Of a stretch of 64,000 bases of DNA, positions 7,565 through 17,524 are shown piece by piece. Below the pieces are notes generated by a model. That model was not told where the DNA came from. It saw only the letters and a list, made by a program, of their open reading frames with translations, and searched no databases. Made by a program: the position numbers and the translations under genes. The DNA lies in assembly GCA_963966185.1 (NCBI GenBank), contig CAWZYM010000300.1:739001-803000 (forward strand), given 5' to 3'. This DNA comes from Rhabditoides inermis. Lineage: Eukaryota > Nematoda > Chromadorea > Rhabditida > Rhabditidae. Each line of letters opens with the position of its first letter. Positions within the stretch are counted from its first letter, which is position 1.

Positions 7565-10312
7565 ATGGGCGACGCGGCTGCTCAGCCGGCGGGAGCGGGC
7601 GGGCCTGGCGACGGAGGGGCAGCAGCCGCAGCACCTGCGCCGGTTGCGCCTGCTGCCGCTGCAGGCGCGCCGGCGCAGGATGGAGCGGTTGCGGTGGTGG
7701 GAGACGCGGGAGGAGGTGGAGCGCGCGAGCGAGATCGAGCTGCCCGCTTCGATCGAGGGTTTAATTACATCCAGGACTTCGGCGCGTACGGACGCATTCG
7801 GAGGACGCGCGAAGCTGGCGACCTGGCCGACCCTAGTGAGTAGTAGTCATGCATTGAAGAAAATGACGTATCGATTGATGTTTCACAATTTTTTTGTTTA
7901 TGCCGATGTTTGTATGTGTTGCAGGTGTTGCTGATTTTCTCGATGAGCACCAGGACGCGGACATTGTGCTGCAGCCGGAGGGCGACGACGAACCTCCTGC
8001 ACAGTATCACGTGAGTCGGATGCTCTATAGGCTCATGCAGTTGCCTTTCATCGATGCACTTGCATATCATATGAACGGAGTTGCAGGGACGGATGGGTGA
8101 GAGGGGCGATGGAGGGGCGGACGAGAACCTGAAGGAGGTGCTCTTTGAGGAGTCGACTCGAGCCGATGACGACCAAGAACCCCACCCAGAAGATCTTGTG
8201 AGTGGAGGGAGGCGTGAAGGATGCGGCTTGATGGTTCTTGTTTAGAAGCTGGCCACTCATAGTGTCGTCGACTCGAATTTCATTGCCGAATGGGTCTCGT
8301 GGGCCCAAGATGCGCGGCGACTGGATCGACTCGTCAAGGTTCACGAGAGAGTCGTGGCCCGACGTGGATGCGCTGAGTTGCTCTCGTGAGTTCGTCGTTT
8401 ACTCTGTTCAGTTTTGATCCTCATGTTTTGTGAGGTATTTGTGCACACCATGAATGAGTCAGTGAGTGACCTATGTGGTGTTTTGAGATGATGATCGGTG
8501 TGGTGATGAAATGAACACGCGTTTTCAGTAACTTTGTTTTTGCAGAGAAGATGGTGCCGAGGATAAACTGCAGAGGTACAGGGAGAGGCTGGCGGACGCG
8601 TCAACACAAGCTGACCTTATGTGCGAGCTCTACCTCGATCTCGTCGACGCATACCTTCTCAAAGTTTGCGTGAGTCAGAGGCCACCCTGTGGCACTTCGA
8701 TGCACAGTACGTGTGCGTATATAGGTTGATGTCTACGATGATGAGATTGCAATGCACGCTTTTAAGACAGTTGTGGGCGGCGTAAAGCCACTCAAGTTCA
8801 TCGGCGCGCTCCGCAAGTCTCTCTCCCGTATCGCGCGAGTCATCTCGATGCGTGGCCTCGTACCAAACGTATGTAAAATTGTATATATGTCAAATGTCAT
8901 TGATCATGTCATTGATGTAAAAAATAATTGGCGTTTGTAGACGGCGGACATGGTGGTGCGATGGCAGTCGACTGTGTACAATGTGAATAGCATCGGAGAC
9001 GAGGTCACGTCCATGGACGAGGTTCGTCGAGTTCATCTTCTGCTGCTTCGGCTGGATACAGACCAACTCGACTATCTCACGGTTTGCGCTTGTCATGTAT
9101 ATATGTTTTTGTGGATTTTTAAACATCAAGTAAATCGTTCAACAATTCAATGCGCTGAAAATTTTTTGTGTTGAAATAGAATGCGCTGAATCATTGTCAA
9201 ATAAGTGTTGTGCACCCTTTCATATGTGTGTGGAGTGATGTTCGTAAGCGAAGACTTATAGAACGCGCTGAGCAACGTGAGACCTCGGACCACACAAGGT
9301 CTTCGTCTGGTGCGCTCGATCCTCAACCGAGTATACGCATCCTTGAATGATGCCAGTCGTACGCTCAAAACGTTCAACCACGTAAGTAGAGAGGGGGGGC
9401 AAGAACGAGAGTGGGGGGTGGGAGAGGAGAGAGAGAGAGAGTCTATGCTTCAGAGCAACGACTCTGTTCGGCTAGCTCACAGTACTATTCTAGACCTACT
9501 GGAGAAGACTAACAAGTTGCGAGCCGAGTTTAACATTTTGGTGGGTGAAGAGAGTGTAGCATGCTAACCTTTGGGACTGTTTTTGTCAGTTGTCTGTTAT
9601 CGGCGGAGGCGCACGCGCTGCTATTGTGTCAGTCGCACCCGGTGCACTGACCGTTCCTCACAGGGTGGGTGGACAGTTGGTACCAGGGGGTGTGCAGTTG
9701 GTGGTTTCAGAACTGGCCGGTCGACTGTCTGGTGCTGCTGTGCGTCGACATCGTCATGGTGGGCATGGCAGACTGGCGCGCGCCCGCCACTCTCATCTCT
9801 GTTCTCTTCGAGACCAAGTGCGTTGTTTTATGTTCATATTATAATGCTTGATTAGCATTGTTTTGTTTTTGCTAGCGATAACTTTGTTACTGCAGTGTGA
9901 CGGCGGATGAGGTGCGCGACTCTGCGGCGAGGCTCGAGCGCAATGGAAAGGTCGCTCACGATGTAGATGTGGGTTGTTTCATTTTAAGGTTTTAATCTTT
10001 TCTATCATACTCTTTCATATTTTGATGAAACTATGTGGTACATACGTGTAACGTGCAATACATCATTTCGTTGCGTTGTCCCAAATCAAATCAATTCAAA
10101 TCAAATATTTATCCAGCATCGCTTATTCATGTACATATTGCGTTGTCCCAATGTGGCATTATTACACAGTTTATAAATAGTAAACAGTTTGTTGATGCGT
10201 GTGGATATTTCTATAATGAATGTTGGAAGTTTAGGCTGGCCGTCTAGTGGTGAGGGAGCCGCATGTGATCGGCATCGACAACACGGGTCAGGTCGCCATC
10301 GATCCCCAGTGA
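7565..10312 (+). CDS. Gene X: unidentified 518-residue protein, 13 exons
   Basis: Exons that keep one frame: 7565-7835, 7925-8010, 8087-8197, 8246-8385, 8546-8669, 8725-8868, 8941-9081, 9262-9381, 9454-9540, 9590-9664, 9711-9817, 9896-9968, 10235-10312. All introns are GT-AG. The first 60 residues are Ala/Gly/Pro-rich and probably disordered; the next part is acidic. The middle is helical, with a Lys/Arg-rich patch. A hydrophobic stretch near the C-terminus (NWPVDCLVLLCVDIVMVGM) is too polar to be called a membrane span with confidence. I do not recognise the family. Support for the model comes from the damaged paralogue at 47814-49703: amino acids are conserved exactly across these exon ends, and the frame switch at 9665-9710 is seen in both. 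Confidence 0.8.
10073..10150. mobile_element. 56-bp insertion with 11-bp target duplication in gene X intron 12
   Basis: The 11-mer gcgttgtccca occurs at 10073-10083 and 10140-10150. Between them lie 56 bases starting aatcaaatcaattcaaatc. The paralogous introns (near 47975-48000 and 58874-58899) hold one copy of the 11-mer and no insert. This is an occupied/empty site pair. The simple-repeat tail and an 11-bp duplication fit a very short LINE/SINE insertion. Confidence 0.75.
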
Positions 10313-10614
10313 CGGAGAGATGTGAGTGATCCCCTCTAGCTGAATGGAAAGAATGAGCGGATGAGGTGGTGTGTATGTTTGTCTGTTTTTGTCCATTCCG
10401 TCGAGTTGCTCACACCACTCATATAGATATTATGCTCATGCTGCTCATTGTAGATTTCTTGTTTTCTGATTATCCTGGTGGATGTAGTTTGTTAAGTTTG
10501 TAGTAACACATTTTTTTTGTCGAATGAATATTTATGCAAAGGGCGAAGAGTAAACATTTTGAACCGACGAGACAAAATGAATAGCACGAAAAAGTAAAGA
10601 GGGTGAATGGAAAC
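10313..10614. other. Spacer between convergent genes
   Basis: Holds the 3' ends of gene X (plus) and the minus-strand gene ending at 10615. AT-rich; no reading frame or RNA gene seen. Confidence 0.5.
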
Positions 10615-10865
10615 TTAATGGGTCATGACGGGTGCAGTGAAGAGCAGTCTTCCGTCCTCCATCGTGTACTAAACATAGCGACTAGGAATGAAATGAATTC
10701 GTGCCGATCAATTGCTCACCTCGATTCTTAACAGCACTGCGCTCTCCTCAGTCAGAGGCAGCTCGGCGAGGTTGTCGTCTCTCGCCGCTTTCTTCTCGTC
10801 TCGCTGAAACATCATTTCTCTCTCTCTCCTTCTCTCGCCCTCTTCCTCTCTCGCCCTTTCTCTCT

Positions 10866-10921
<56 letters not shown>

Positions 10922-11280
10922 ACTAACAATCAGCACAGTGATGCCGAGCGGTACGGGGAGAACCGCAAACACACTCACCGGAGCAGCCGCCTCACCTCGT
11001 GTACGAAGCCATTCGAGCAGACGAAGGCCGCGCCTGCGCGTAGCGAACGCTGCTACTGCAACATTCTTAAATAATAATATATTTAATAATATATTTATCC
11101 ATAGAAACAGAATCGCAATGACAACATTGGAAAGACAACAAAAGTTATGATGAACGAGTGTCCAACATCAATCGGTTTCCTTCCCAGTGAGGCAAAGCGA
11201 ATACTGCGGAAGCCACCTCCAGACACCTTGACGTGTTTGACAGAAGTGTACTTCCTCCACAGGCACTCTCGCGACGACAA
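10615..11280 (-). CDS. C-terminal exons of an unidentified gene
   Basis: Four exons, each a whole number of codons with consensus splice sites: 11227-11280, 10996-11049, 10720-10803 and 10615-10668 (TAA stop at 10615-10617). They would read about 81 residues, including an acidic stretch (DDNLAELPLTEES) and ending PVMTH. A (CT)n tract fills the intron at 10804-10995. Upstream exons must lie to the right, and a LINE occupies 11.4-15.4 kb. The exons at 15488-16046 could be the start of the same gene, with the LINE in an intron, but no direct link is visible. I do not recognise the protein. Confidence 0.5.
10857..10919. repeat. (CT)n microsatellite
   Basis: Almost pure CT dinucleotide run. Long Ser-Leu or Arg-Glu frames across it are artefacts. 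Confidence 0.95.
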
Positions 11281-11639
11281 CTGAAATGAGTGAGGAGGCA
11301 AGCGCCTCATCATTAGAATCACCCAATCAAGTCAAACCACCCTGGAGCTTCTATCACATTAACAGATTATTACAAACGTGTGGGGTCTTGAAACCTCTTT
11401 TGGATGGTACTGAAGAAATGATCAATTGCGACTCCAAATTCTTTCTTAGATAAACAGGTGACCACGCTTCTATCCAAATCATTCCAATACTGGACAGCTC
11501 TATATAATATAAAACTTTGGCCTATCGTAGTGCGAGGTGAAGGGGCTGTGTTCTTGAGTTTCAACCCATGATTTCGCAATGTACTCATTCTAGAACCAAC
11601 CGGGACGAGAGCGAATGGACATTCCGAGTTGAAATAACC

Positions 11640-14180
11640 TTAAATGTATCTATGTACAAATCGAATATCACACTTAACCCGTCGTAACCAGAGAGTATCT
11701 AAATTATATCGTTTTAGTCTGCTTTCGTAATCTAGTTTAGGGGCTATGTAACGGGTGAGCTTGCGCTGAACTGCTTCTAGATCATTTATATGGCCTTTGT
11801 TAATCAAACAAAGAACTTCTGAACCATATTCTAGTGCCGGTCTTATTTTAGTTTTGTAGAAATTTAAGTAAAGTTGCTCATTTACATGGAAATTTGCTCT
11901 CAGTGCTCCAATTTTGGAAGAGGCTTTTTGGATAGCCTTCCGGATATGTTCTGATGGGTCGAGAGTAGATGTTAGAATAACACCCAAATCCTTCACAGAA
12001 TCAGAGCACGAGAGAGTTACATCACCACATTTATAAACCGACTTGATAGGTTTCTTTCCGAAATGAACAACTGTGCACTTGGCAGCAGATAGCGCTAGCT
12101 GTCGCTCAGATAGCCACGCATATACTTCATTAAAATCGGATTCAAGACAATCATGGAAGTTCGGTCGATTCTGAGATATTGACAATTTCATATCATCAGC
12201 ATACAGAAAATACCTACAGTGCTTCACCACTTCACCAATACCATTTACATAAATCAAGAATAGAAGGGGTCCTAGGACTGATCCTTGTGGTACTCCACTC
12301 AAAACATTCTCCCAGCTCGAGTAACATTGTCCGATTTTGACTGACTGTGTCCTATCAGTTAAAAATAAAGAAAGCCAATTCAAGAGTTTACCATCAATGC
12401 CATAGGAACGGCACACTTCTAAAACTCTCCTATGCACCACACTATCAAACGCTTTCTTTATATCTAAATATATAGTGTCTACACCACTATTGTTGCCCAA
12501 ATGTTCTACTAAATAGCTTACATAATCTACCATTTGAGTTAATGTGCCACGACCGTTTAAGAAACCATGTTGAAATTTACTTACTATATTATATTGCCAA
12601 AGATGGGAACGAATAGCGTAACAAATGATCCTTTCAAACACTCGACTGATACAACACGTGAGAGTAATCGGGCGATAGTTCGTGAACCGAGTTTTGTCAC
12701 CGGATTTATATACTGGTACCACAATGCCTTTCCTCCAAATATTAGGAATCACACCACATTGATAGCATTCTTCGAATATAATTGATAGAGGTAAAGCGAT
12801 GACAGTAGCCAGAGATTGTAACACAAGTGACGGTATGTTATCAAGTCCACAAGATAGTTTTCTGTTCGTTCGTTTCAAATATTCATACACCACATGAGGA
12901 CTAAAATCTATCTCTCCTATCGACTTAACACCAGGGAAATCTTTTAGATTAAATGGTCTGTTATCATCTCTCGAAAACACCGATACAAAGAACTTATTGA
13001 AGTGTGAAGCACGTTCAGTATCTTCTGATATGATATTGTCATTACTATCTCGCATATCAGGAATAGGATCAGTAGGTGAAAGTTTAGACTTGATATAGTT
13101 CCAATTGCGAGCAGGAGAGCTGGACTTGAGAATATGAGCTTCTCTTTCCTTGATACACGCGGATAGACTCACTCTATATTCCTTCAATAAACGTGTGTAG
13201 TTTGCTCGATCCTGCTCAAGTTTAGTGAACTTTTGTTTCGCATGCAGCCTCTTGACCCTCTTTTTCAATCGAGATAACCAATGTGGGAAACGTGGGGTAT
13301 TGTCAGAGTGCACTGTGCGAGTAGGTATACGAAACTGTAGCGCATCTTCCAACACATTGCAGAAAGCAGAATATTTAGAATCGATGTCAGCGCAGTCTCT
13401 GAATACTTGCTGCCAGTCCACCAACGCTAAATCACAGTTTACTGCGCCATAGTCGCCGTTCCTGTAGTCAAGTGATGGCTGAGTAGTGATCTGGGAAGGC
13501 TTAGTGAATCCAATAGTGAGGTCGGCTTCTATAGAGTCATGATCACTGTACCCTGTAGACGTATGCACGTTACACACCAACGACTTATCAGAACTCAAGA
13601 TTAGGTCTAAGATGTTGTTACCACGAGTTGGTTCAGAGACCAGCTGATAGAGACCCTGATTAATACACCAATTCAAAAACAACTGGGAGATAGAGTCACT
13701 CGCGCTATGACATAACCAAGAAATGTCAGGATAGTTGAAATCACCTAATATGAGAAGAGAAGGCACTCTGCCAAGGGTTTCTATAAAATCTGAGAACTGG
13801 GTAATGAAATTTGCATCTCGCCCTGGTGGTCTATATACGCCCACTACTACAAACTCCATACTATTAGCACACACTCGGACCGCAATTGAATCAAAGGAAG
13901 TGGAGGTGTGTTTTGTGATCACAGACGAGCGCGCCGTTTCCGGTATGCAAATCAAAACACCACCACCTCTCTTATGCACACGTGAAACGGAATAACTACA
14001 GAAACCAGGGAATTTTGGGACATTACAAGAAGGAGAAAGCCAAGTTTCAGTTAAAACAGCTATACATGATGGAGAGTTACAAAGAAAATGAGAAATACAC
14101 AATTGATCGTTATAACTTTTTAGAGATCGAACATTAGCTAATAATAGTCTGTAGTGAATACTCCAAGGACAGCTAGACAT
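11640..14180 (-). CDS. LINE ORF2: endonuclease and reverse transcriptase, early stop
   Basis: Start taken at the ATG at 14180, eight bases before the end of ORF1. The N-terminal third is an apurinic-like endonuclease: ANVRSL, LTETWLS, RGGGVLI, GVYRPPG, LGDFNYPDISW and YSDHDSI hold the expected Asn, Glu, Asp and His residues. The reverse transcriptase follows: NYRPITL, YLDIKKAFDSV, SGVPQGSVLGPLLF, and the catalytic YADD in FLYADDMKLS. TAA at 11640-11642 ends the frame after HRYI. The same frame resumes and stays open to 11370 with a typical LINE C-terminal tail, so the stop looks like a later mutation. Confidence 0.9.
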   Translation of the reverse strand: MSSCPWSIHYRLLLANVRSLKSYNDQLCISHFLCNSPSCIAVLTETWLSPSCNVPKFPGFCSYSVSRVHKRGGGVLICIPETARSSVITKHTSTSFDSIAVRVCANSMEFVVVGVYRPPGRDANFITQFSDFIETLGRVPSLLILGDFNYPDISWLCHSASDSISQLFLNWCINQGLYQLVSEPTRGNNILDLILSSDKSLVCNVHTSTGYSDHDSIEADLTIGFTKPSQITTQPSLDYRNGDYGAVNCDLALVDWQQVFRDCADIDSKYSAFCNVLEDALQFRIPTRTVHSDNTPRFPHWLSRLKKRVKRLHAKQKFTKLEQDRANYTRLLKEYRVSLSACIKEREAHILKSSSPARNWNYIKSKLSPTDPIPDMRDSNDNIISEDTERASHFNKFFVSVFSRDDNRPFNLKDFPGVKSIGEIDFSPHVVYEYLKRTNRKLSCGLDNIPSLVLQSLATVIALPLSIIFEECYQCGVIPNIWRKGIVVPVYKSGDKTRFTNYRPITLTCCISRVFERIICYAIRSHLWQYNIVSKFQHGFLNGRGTLTQMVDYVSYLVEHLGNNSGVDTIYLDIKKAFDSVVHRRVLEVCRSYGIDGKLLNWLSLFLTDRTQSVKIGQCYSSWENVLSGVPQGSVLGPLLFLIYVNGIGEVVKHCRYFLYADDMKLSISQNRPNFHDCLESDFNEVYAWLSERQLALSAAKCTVVHFGKKPIKSVYKCGDVTLSCSDSVKDLGVILTSTLDPSEHIRKAIQKASSKIGALRANFHVNEQLYLNFYKTKIRPALEYGSEVLCLINKGHINDLEAVQRKLTRYIAPKLDYESRLKRYNLDTLWLRRVKCDIRFVHRYI

Positions 14181-15018
14181 GGCTAGGCGATCCCGCAGAA
14201 TCAACGCCTACCACCCCACCCACCTCCGAAGTCTTCGTCCCAGCACCCGCGGACGCACTGCTTGCCCCGCCCGGTCCAGTCACACGGCGACGGTAGAGCA
14301 GCTCGATTGACATATTGCGAATACAATACCTAGGATGGAAGAGAGATGAGTTGACAGACTGGACATAACCCCTAAGCTGCTTCTCCCTCTTACGTTCCTC
14401 ATAGGTCAGGTCGTCGCGAGCGAACCGTCCCGCGTTCCTTCCGATGGCAGTCTTCACCGCGAGACGATGGTCGTTGTCCCGCAGCTCGATCTTGACAGGT
14501 CTCCAGCCAGCTCCCTTCCTCTCCTTCGGATGACGATACGCTTTGACGATCAGATCCTCCGGAAGTCCGTTCTCTAGCATAATCTCCTTGAACTTGACGG
14601 TCAGTTCCTCGTCGGTCTCTCCTTTCTCCTCTCGTCCGATCAGAACAATGCGCGCGTCCTTGTTGTCCTCCCGACGCTCCCTCTCCCTCTCACCAGAACG
14701 ACAGTACTCCTCGTATTCCGGGTTACGGGGCGCCCTTGCGATGATGTGCTCCAACTTGTAGGGGTCAAATGGTATCTTCTTCTCGGCGATCATCACAGTG
14801 GGCTCAGCCTTCCTCTCCGCCGACTCCTCCTTTGACTTCTTCAGATCCGCCATCTCCGACGTCAGCCTCTCCATAGTGGAGGAGAGATTCATGACCGTCA
14901 CCTTGCACTGGTTCAGCTCCGTACACTTGCCCTCGTACTTCTCCTGCAGCAGCTTGTACTTCTTCAGCAGCTCCTTATAGTTCCGCTCAGCATCTGGATC
15001 CGGAGACGTTTCCGCCAT
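14173..15018 (-). CDS. LINE ORF1 protein
   Basis: 281 residues. The N-terminal half is a clear coiled coil (about residues 8-75, rich in Leu/Lys/Glu with heptads). A charged domain follows with a block like the RRM-less ORF1 proteins of CR1/jockey elements (RIVLIGREEKG, then AYRHPKERKGAGWRPVKIEL). This part probably binds the element RNA. The C-terminus is Gly/Ala/Ser-rich. The frame is intact. Its stop codon overlaps the ORF2 start (ATGtcTAG). Confidence 0.8.
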   Translation of the reverse strand: MAETSPDPDAERNYKELLKKYKLLQEKYEGKCTELNQCKVTVMNLSSTMERLTSEMADLKKSKEESAERKAEPTVMIAEKKIPFDPYKLEHIIARAPRNPEYEEYCRSGERERERREDNKDARIVLIGREEKGETDEELTVKFKEIMLENGLPEDLIVKAYRHPKERKGAGWRPVKIELRDNDHRLAVKTAIGRNAGRFARDDLTYEERKREKQLRGYVQSVNSSLFHPRYCIRNMSIELLYRRRVTGPGGASSASAGAGTKTSEVGGVVGVDSAGSPSHV

Positions 15019-15487
15019 GATGACAAAAGGCGGACAGCGAAATAAATAACACCCGACCGCACAGCGCGAGACAAAAACGGGGAATGATCTTACTAGTTAT
15101 TTCTTCACACGACGGTTGAATGTGGGGAGTAGTATATGATTCATTGTACTTTGTACTGTACAAAACCCGCACATAGATGACGTATCCTTCTTCACGACTA
15201 CGGCACTGGGAGGAGGCGGATCCAGAGGGGTCGGGTACAGAGTGGGCGGGGCGAGAGTGGGCGGGGCGTCGTCCGCTGTCCGTCCGTCTGTGAGTGACGC
15301 TCACGCGCCGCTTATATACCCCAGCCGGTGCCAGCATGTGAGACGCGCCGAGTTTACATTCTCTCAGCGTGAGCATGTGATTGCGAAATCAGCTCACTTA
15401 TCCCACACAGGAGGAGCGCCGTCGGCGCGACTCCGACTGGTCATACGTAAAAATCGCAACGAGAAAAATGTAAGGTGCTGTACTCAC

Positions 15488-16046
15488 GAATAGTCATCGA
15501 CGTAGTTGTCATAGTAGTGGTCGTTGTCCGGTCGCCTCTCCACTCGCCATCTCTCTGCCACGTTTCCACTCTGCGGCCGTACCACTCTCCGCCATCACAC
15601 TGCCTGAAACTCGAGATGACGATCATCACTCGAATCTTACATCAGCCTACACTGCCTACAGTAATCCATTGGGAACTTGAATCGATAACCGAGCGATAAT
15701 ACCACTAACTTGTCGTCGTAGTCGTATCGTCCGTGGTTGGAGGGACGGCGCGAGGGCAGCAGCTGTCGCGGCTCGTACCTACCATAGAACGCGTCGCGCT
15801 CCCGCGGCGGGTATGCCTGAATGGATGCGCTCTCAGACACAGCCACACAACCTGACCACTACACTACAGTACCTGGGATCTCGGCTGGCCCGTCCTCTCT
15901 CCACGGCTGTCCTCGTTGTGCATCGCCGGTCCGCTCCGGTTCAGGCGGGGTGGCGGGCGGATCGACGGACGGCCGCTCTGTCTCTGGGCATCTAGAATTG
16001 GAGGATTGCGGAATAGCAACGTAACAATGAACTCACCACGGTCCAT
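15488..16046 (-). CDS. 5' exons of an unidentified Arg/Pro-rich protein gene
   Basis: Start ATG at 16044-16046. Exons 16037-16046, 15873-15991 and 15710-15816 join in frame with consensus sites. The protein is rich in Arg, Pro, Ser and Tyr (RPSIRPPPRLNRSG, RYEPRQLLPSRRPSNHGR). A fourth exon to 15488 (donor TTC|GTGAGT) is less certain. One choice of acceptor, a GAG at about 15581, gives a Tyr/Asp-rich end with natural codon use (DNDHYYDNYVDDYS). The gene then meets the LINE and may continue at 11280. The composition suggests an RNA-binding or intrinsically disordered protein, but the family is not recognised. Confidence 0.45.
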
Positions 16047-16436
16047 GCCGCAGCCGCACGGTCTAGGGAAAGATAGGAATGACAGGATTGGGACGACCAG
16101 AACCACATCCAGACTTTTCGATGTTGTTGTTGTTTTTCACGCATCCAGAGTTCAAAGTTATAAGTACGGAAGAGGAAATAAACAACAAAACCATAGCATC
16201 TTGTCTTTATTACCGTGCACATAATAAATACTTTCGAGAAAACTCGCGTTCTTTCAATATCACCGGTCACAACCGAGAGAGGACATGTGGCACATCGGGA
16301 GAGGGGAGAGACAATCAATCAATCGATACACTACGAGTAATCTGGACAAATCAGTATACGACACGGCTAGTACACACACACGGGGCCCGTGACACCATCA
16401 CACACTGCTCCCTGCTCCTTGTCCCTGGCTGCTCCT

Positions 16437-17450
16437 CTACCTGAATATGACAGTGCGGATCGCGTCCTCCTCGCGCACTTCCATCATAGCCTCCGCGCCG
16501 TCGTTGAACCGGAACGAAACGCCCCCGTCAACCACCTCAACACACACATTATACACATGTCATACACGCTCGTTTGTCGTCATCCATTGCCATGTAAAAG
16601 AGGATGGCGGTTGCACTGACTACGATAACTCTCCGAAAAAAAAAAGTCCTCAGCACCCGTGTCACTGACCAGATGTGCGTCGTATCCGCGGCTGCGCACC
16701 CGGATCTTGTCGGCGAAGCCGCGAGGAGCAGTCGCCGGGAAGGTGGCGTTGAACACTGGGTCGCGCACAGAGAACGCCATCCCTGAACACAGAGGAATCT
16801 CCCTCCCTCCTCCTCTCTCCCTCCCTTCCCCTCCACTCACTGGGCAGGTCGGGGTTGAAGATGAGCTGCTGGTTGAAGCGGGTGCAGATGTTCTCCACAA
16901 TCTTCGGATCCGTCGGCGGGGTGCTGCCAGTCTCCTGTAATTGTTATATGAGTCACAACTCACAACCACATATCACTGATCCCAAAACAATGATACTAAC
17001 AAAACCATAGCGCAACATATTTTGACCAGCATGCAGCATTCTCTCTTCTAGCATAACTATCTTTCTCCCCTCCTCCCCTCCCCTTCCCTCCGCCCACCTC
17101 GGCCGCGATGCCTAGCAGGTCGTTGACGCACTGCGGGGTGAGCTTGTTGATGTTGAAGTACCACGACGTCGAGCCAGTGCCTCAAAACATTCAAATGATC
17201 AACTACTTCACCCCCAGTGAGATCATACCATTTTTTTTACCAGCTACCGTATATCATGTCATAAAACATGCAACATCATAATTCGATAACAAAATCATAT
17301 CATAACAGCACAACAGAGCCCGCCACCGACCAGTGCAGATGGTGATTCCACTGCTCTTCTGCTTCACCAGCTTGCCTCCATTCAACTGGATCTCGTAGTA
17401 CGAGACACGGGACGACAGAGACTCGCCCACAAACACCTCAACAGACAACG

Positions 17451-17524
<74 letters not shown>

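Larger units (their letters stand above)
11370..15400 (-). mobile_element. Nearly full-length LINE (CR1/jockey-like), two ORFs
   Basis: ORF1 and ORF2 are in the usual order with a long GC-rich 5' region. Upstream of ORF1 (15019-15400) the minus strand has tandem CCCGCCCACTC GC boxes at about 15240-15265 and a TATATAAG at about 15313. Downstream of ORF2, frame-consistent sequence runs on to 11370. The exact ends and target duplication could not be fixed. ORF2 carries a stop before its usual C-terminus, so this copy is probably defective. Confidence 0.85.

Noticed and set aside
10708..10929. Long Arg-Glu or Ser-Leu reading frames over GA/CT tracts, here and at 17.5, 27.1, 28.4, 29.3, 32.8, 33.2, 34.2, 38.7 and 39.4 kb
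   Set aside because: They arise from dinucleotide repeats, which stay open in several frames on both strands; most lie in introns of genes that are well supported.
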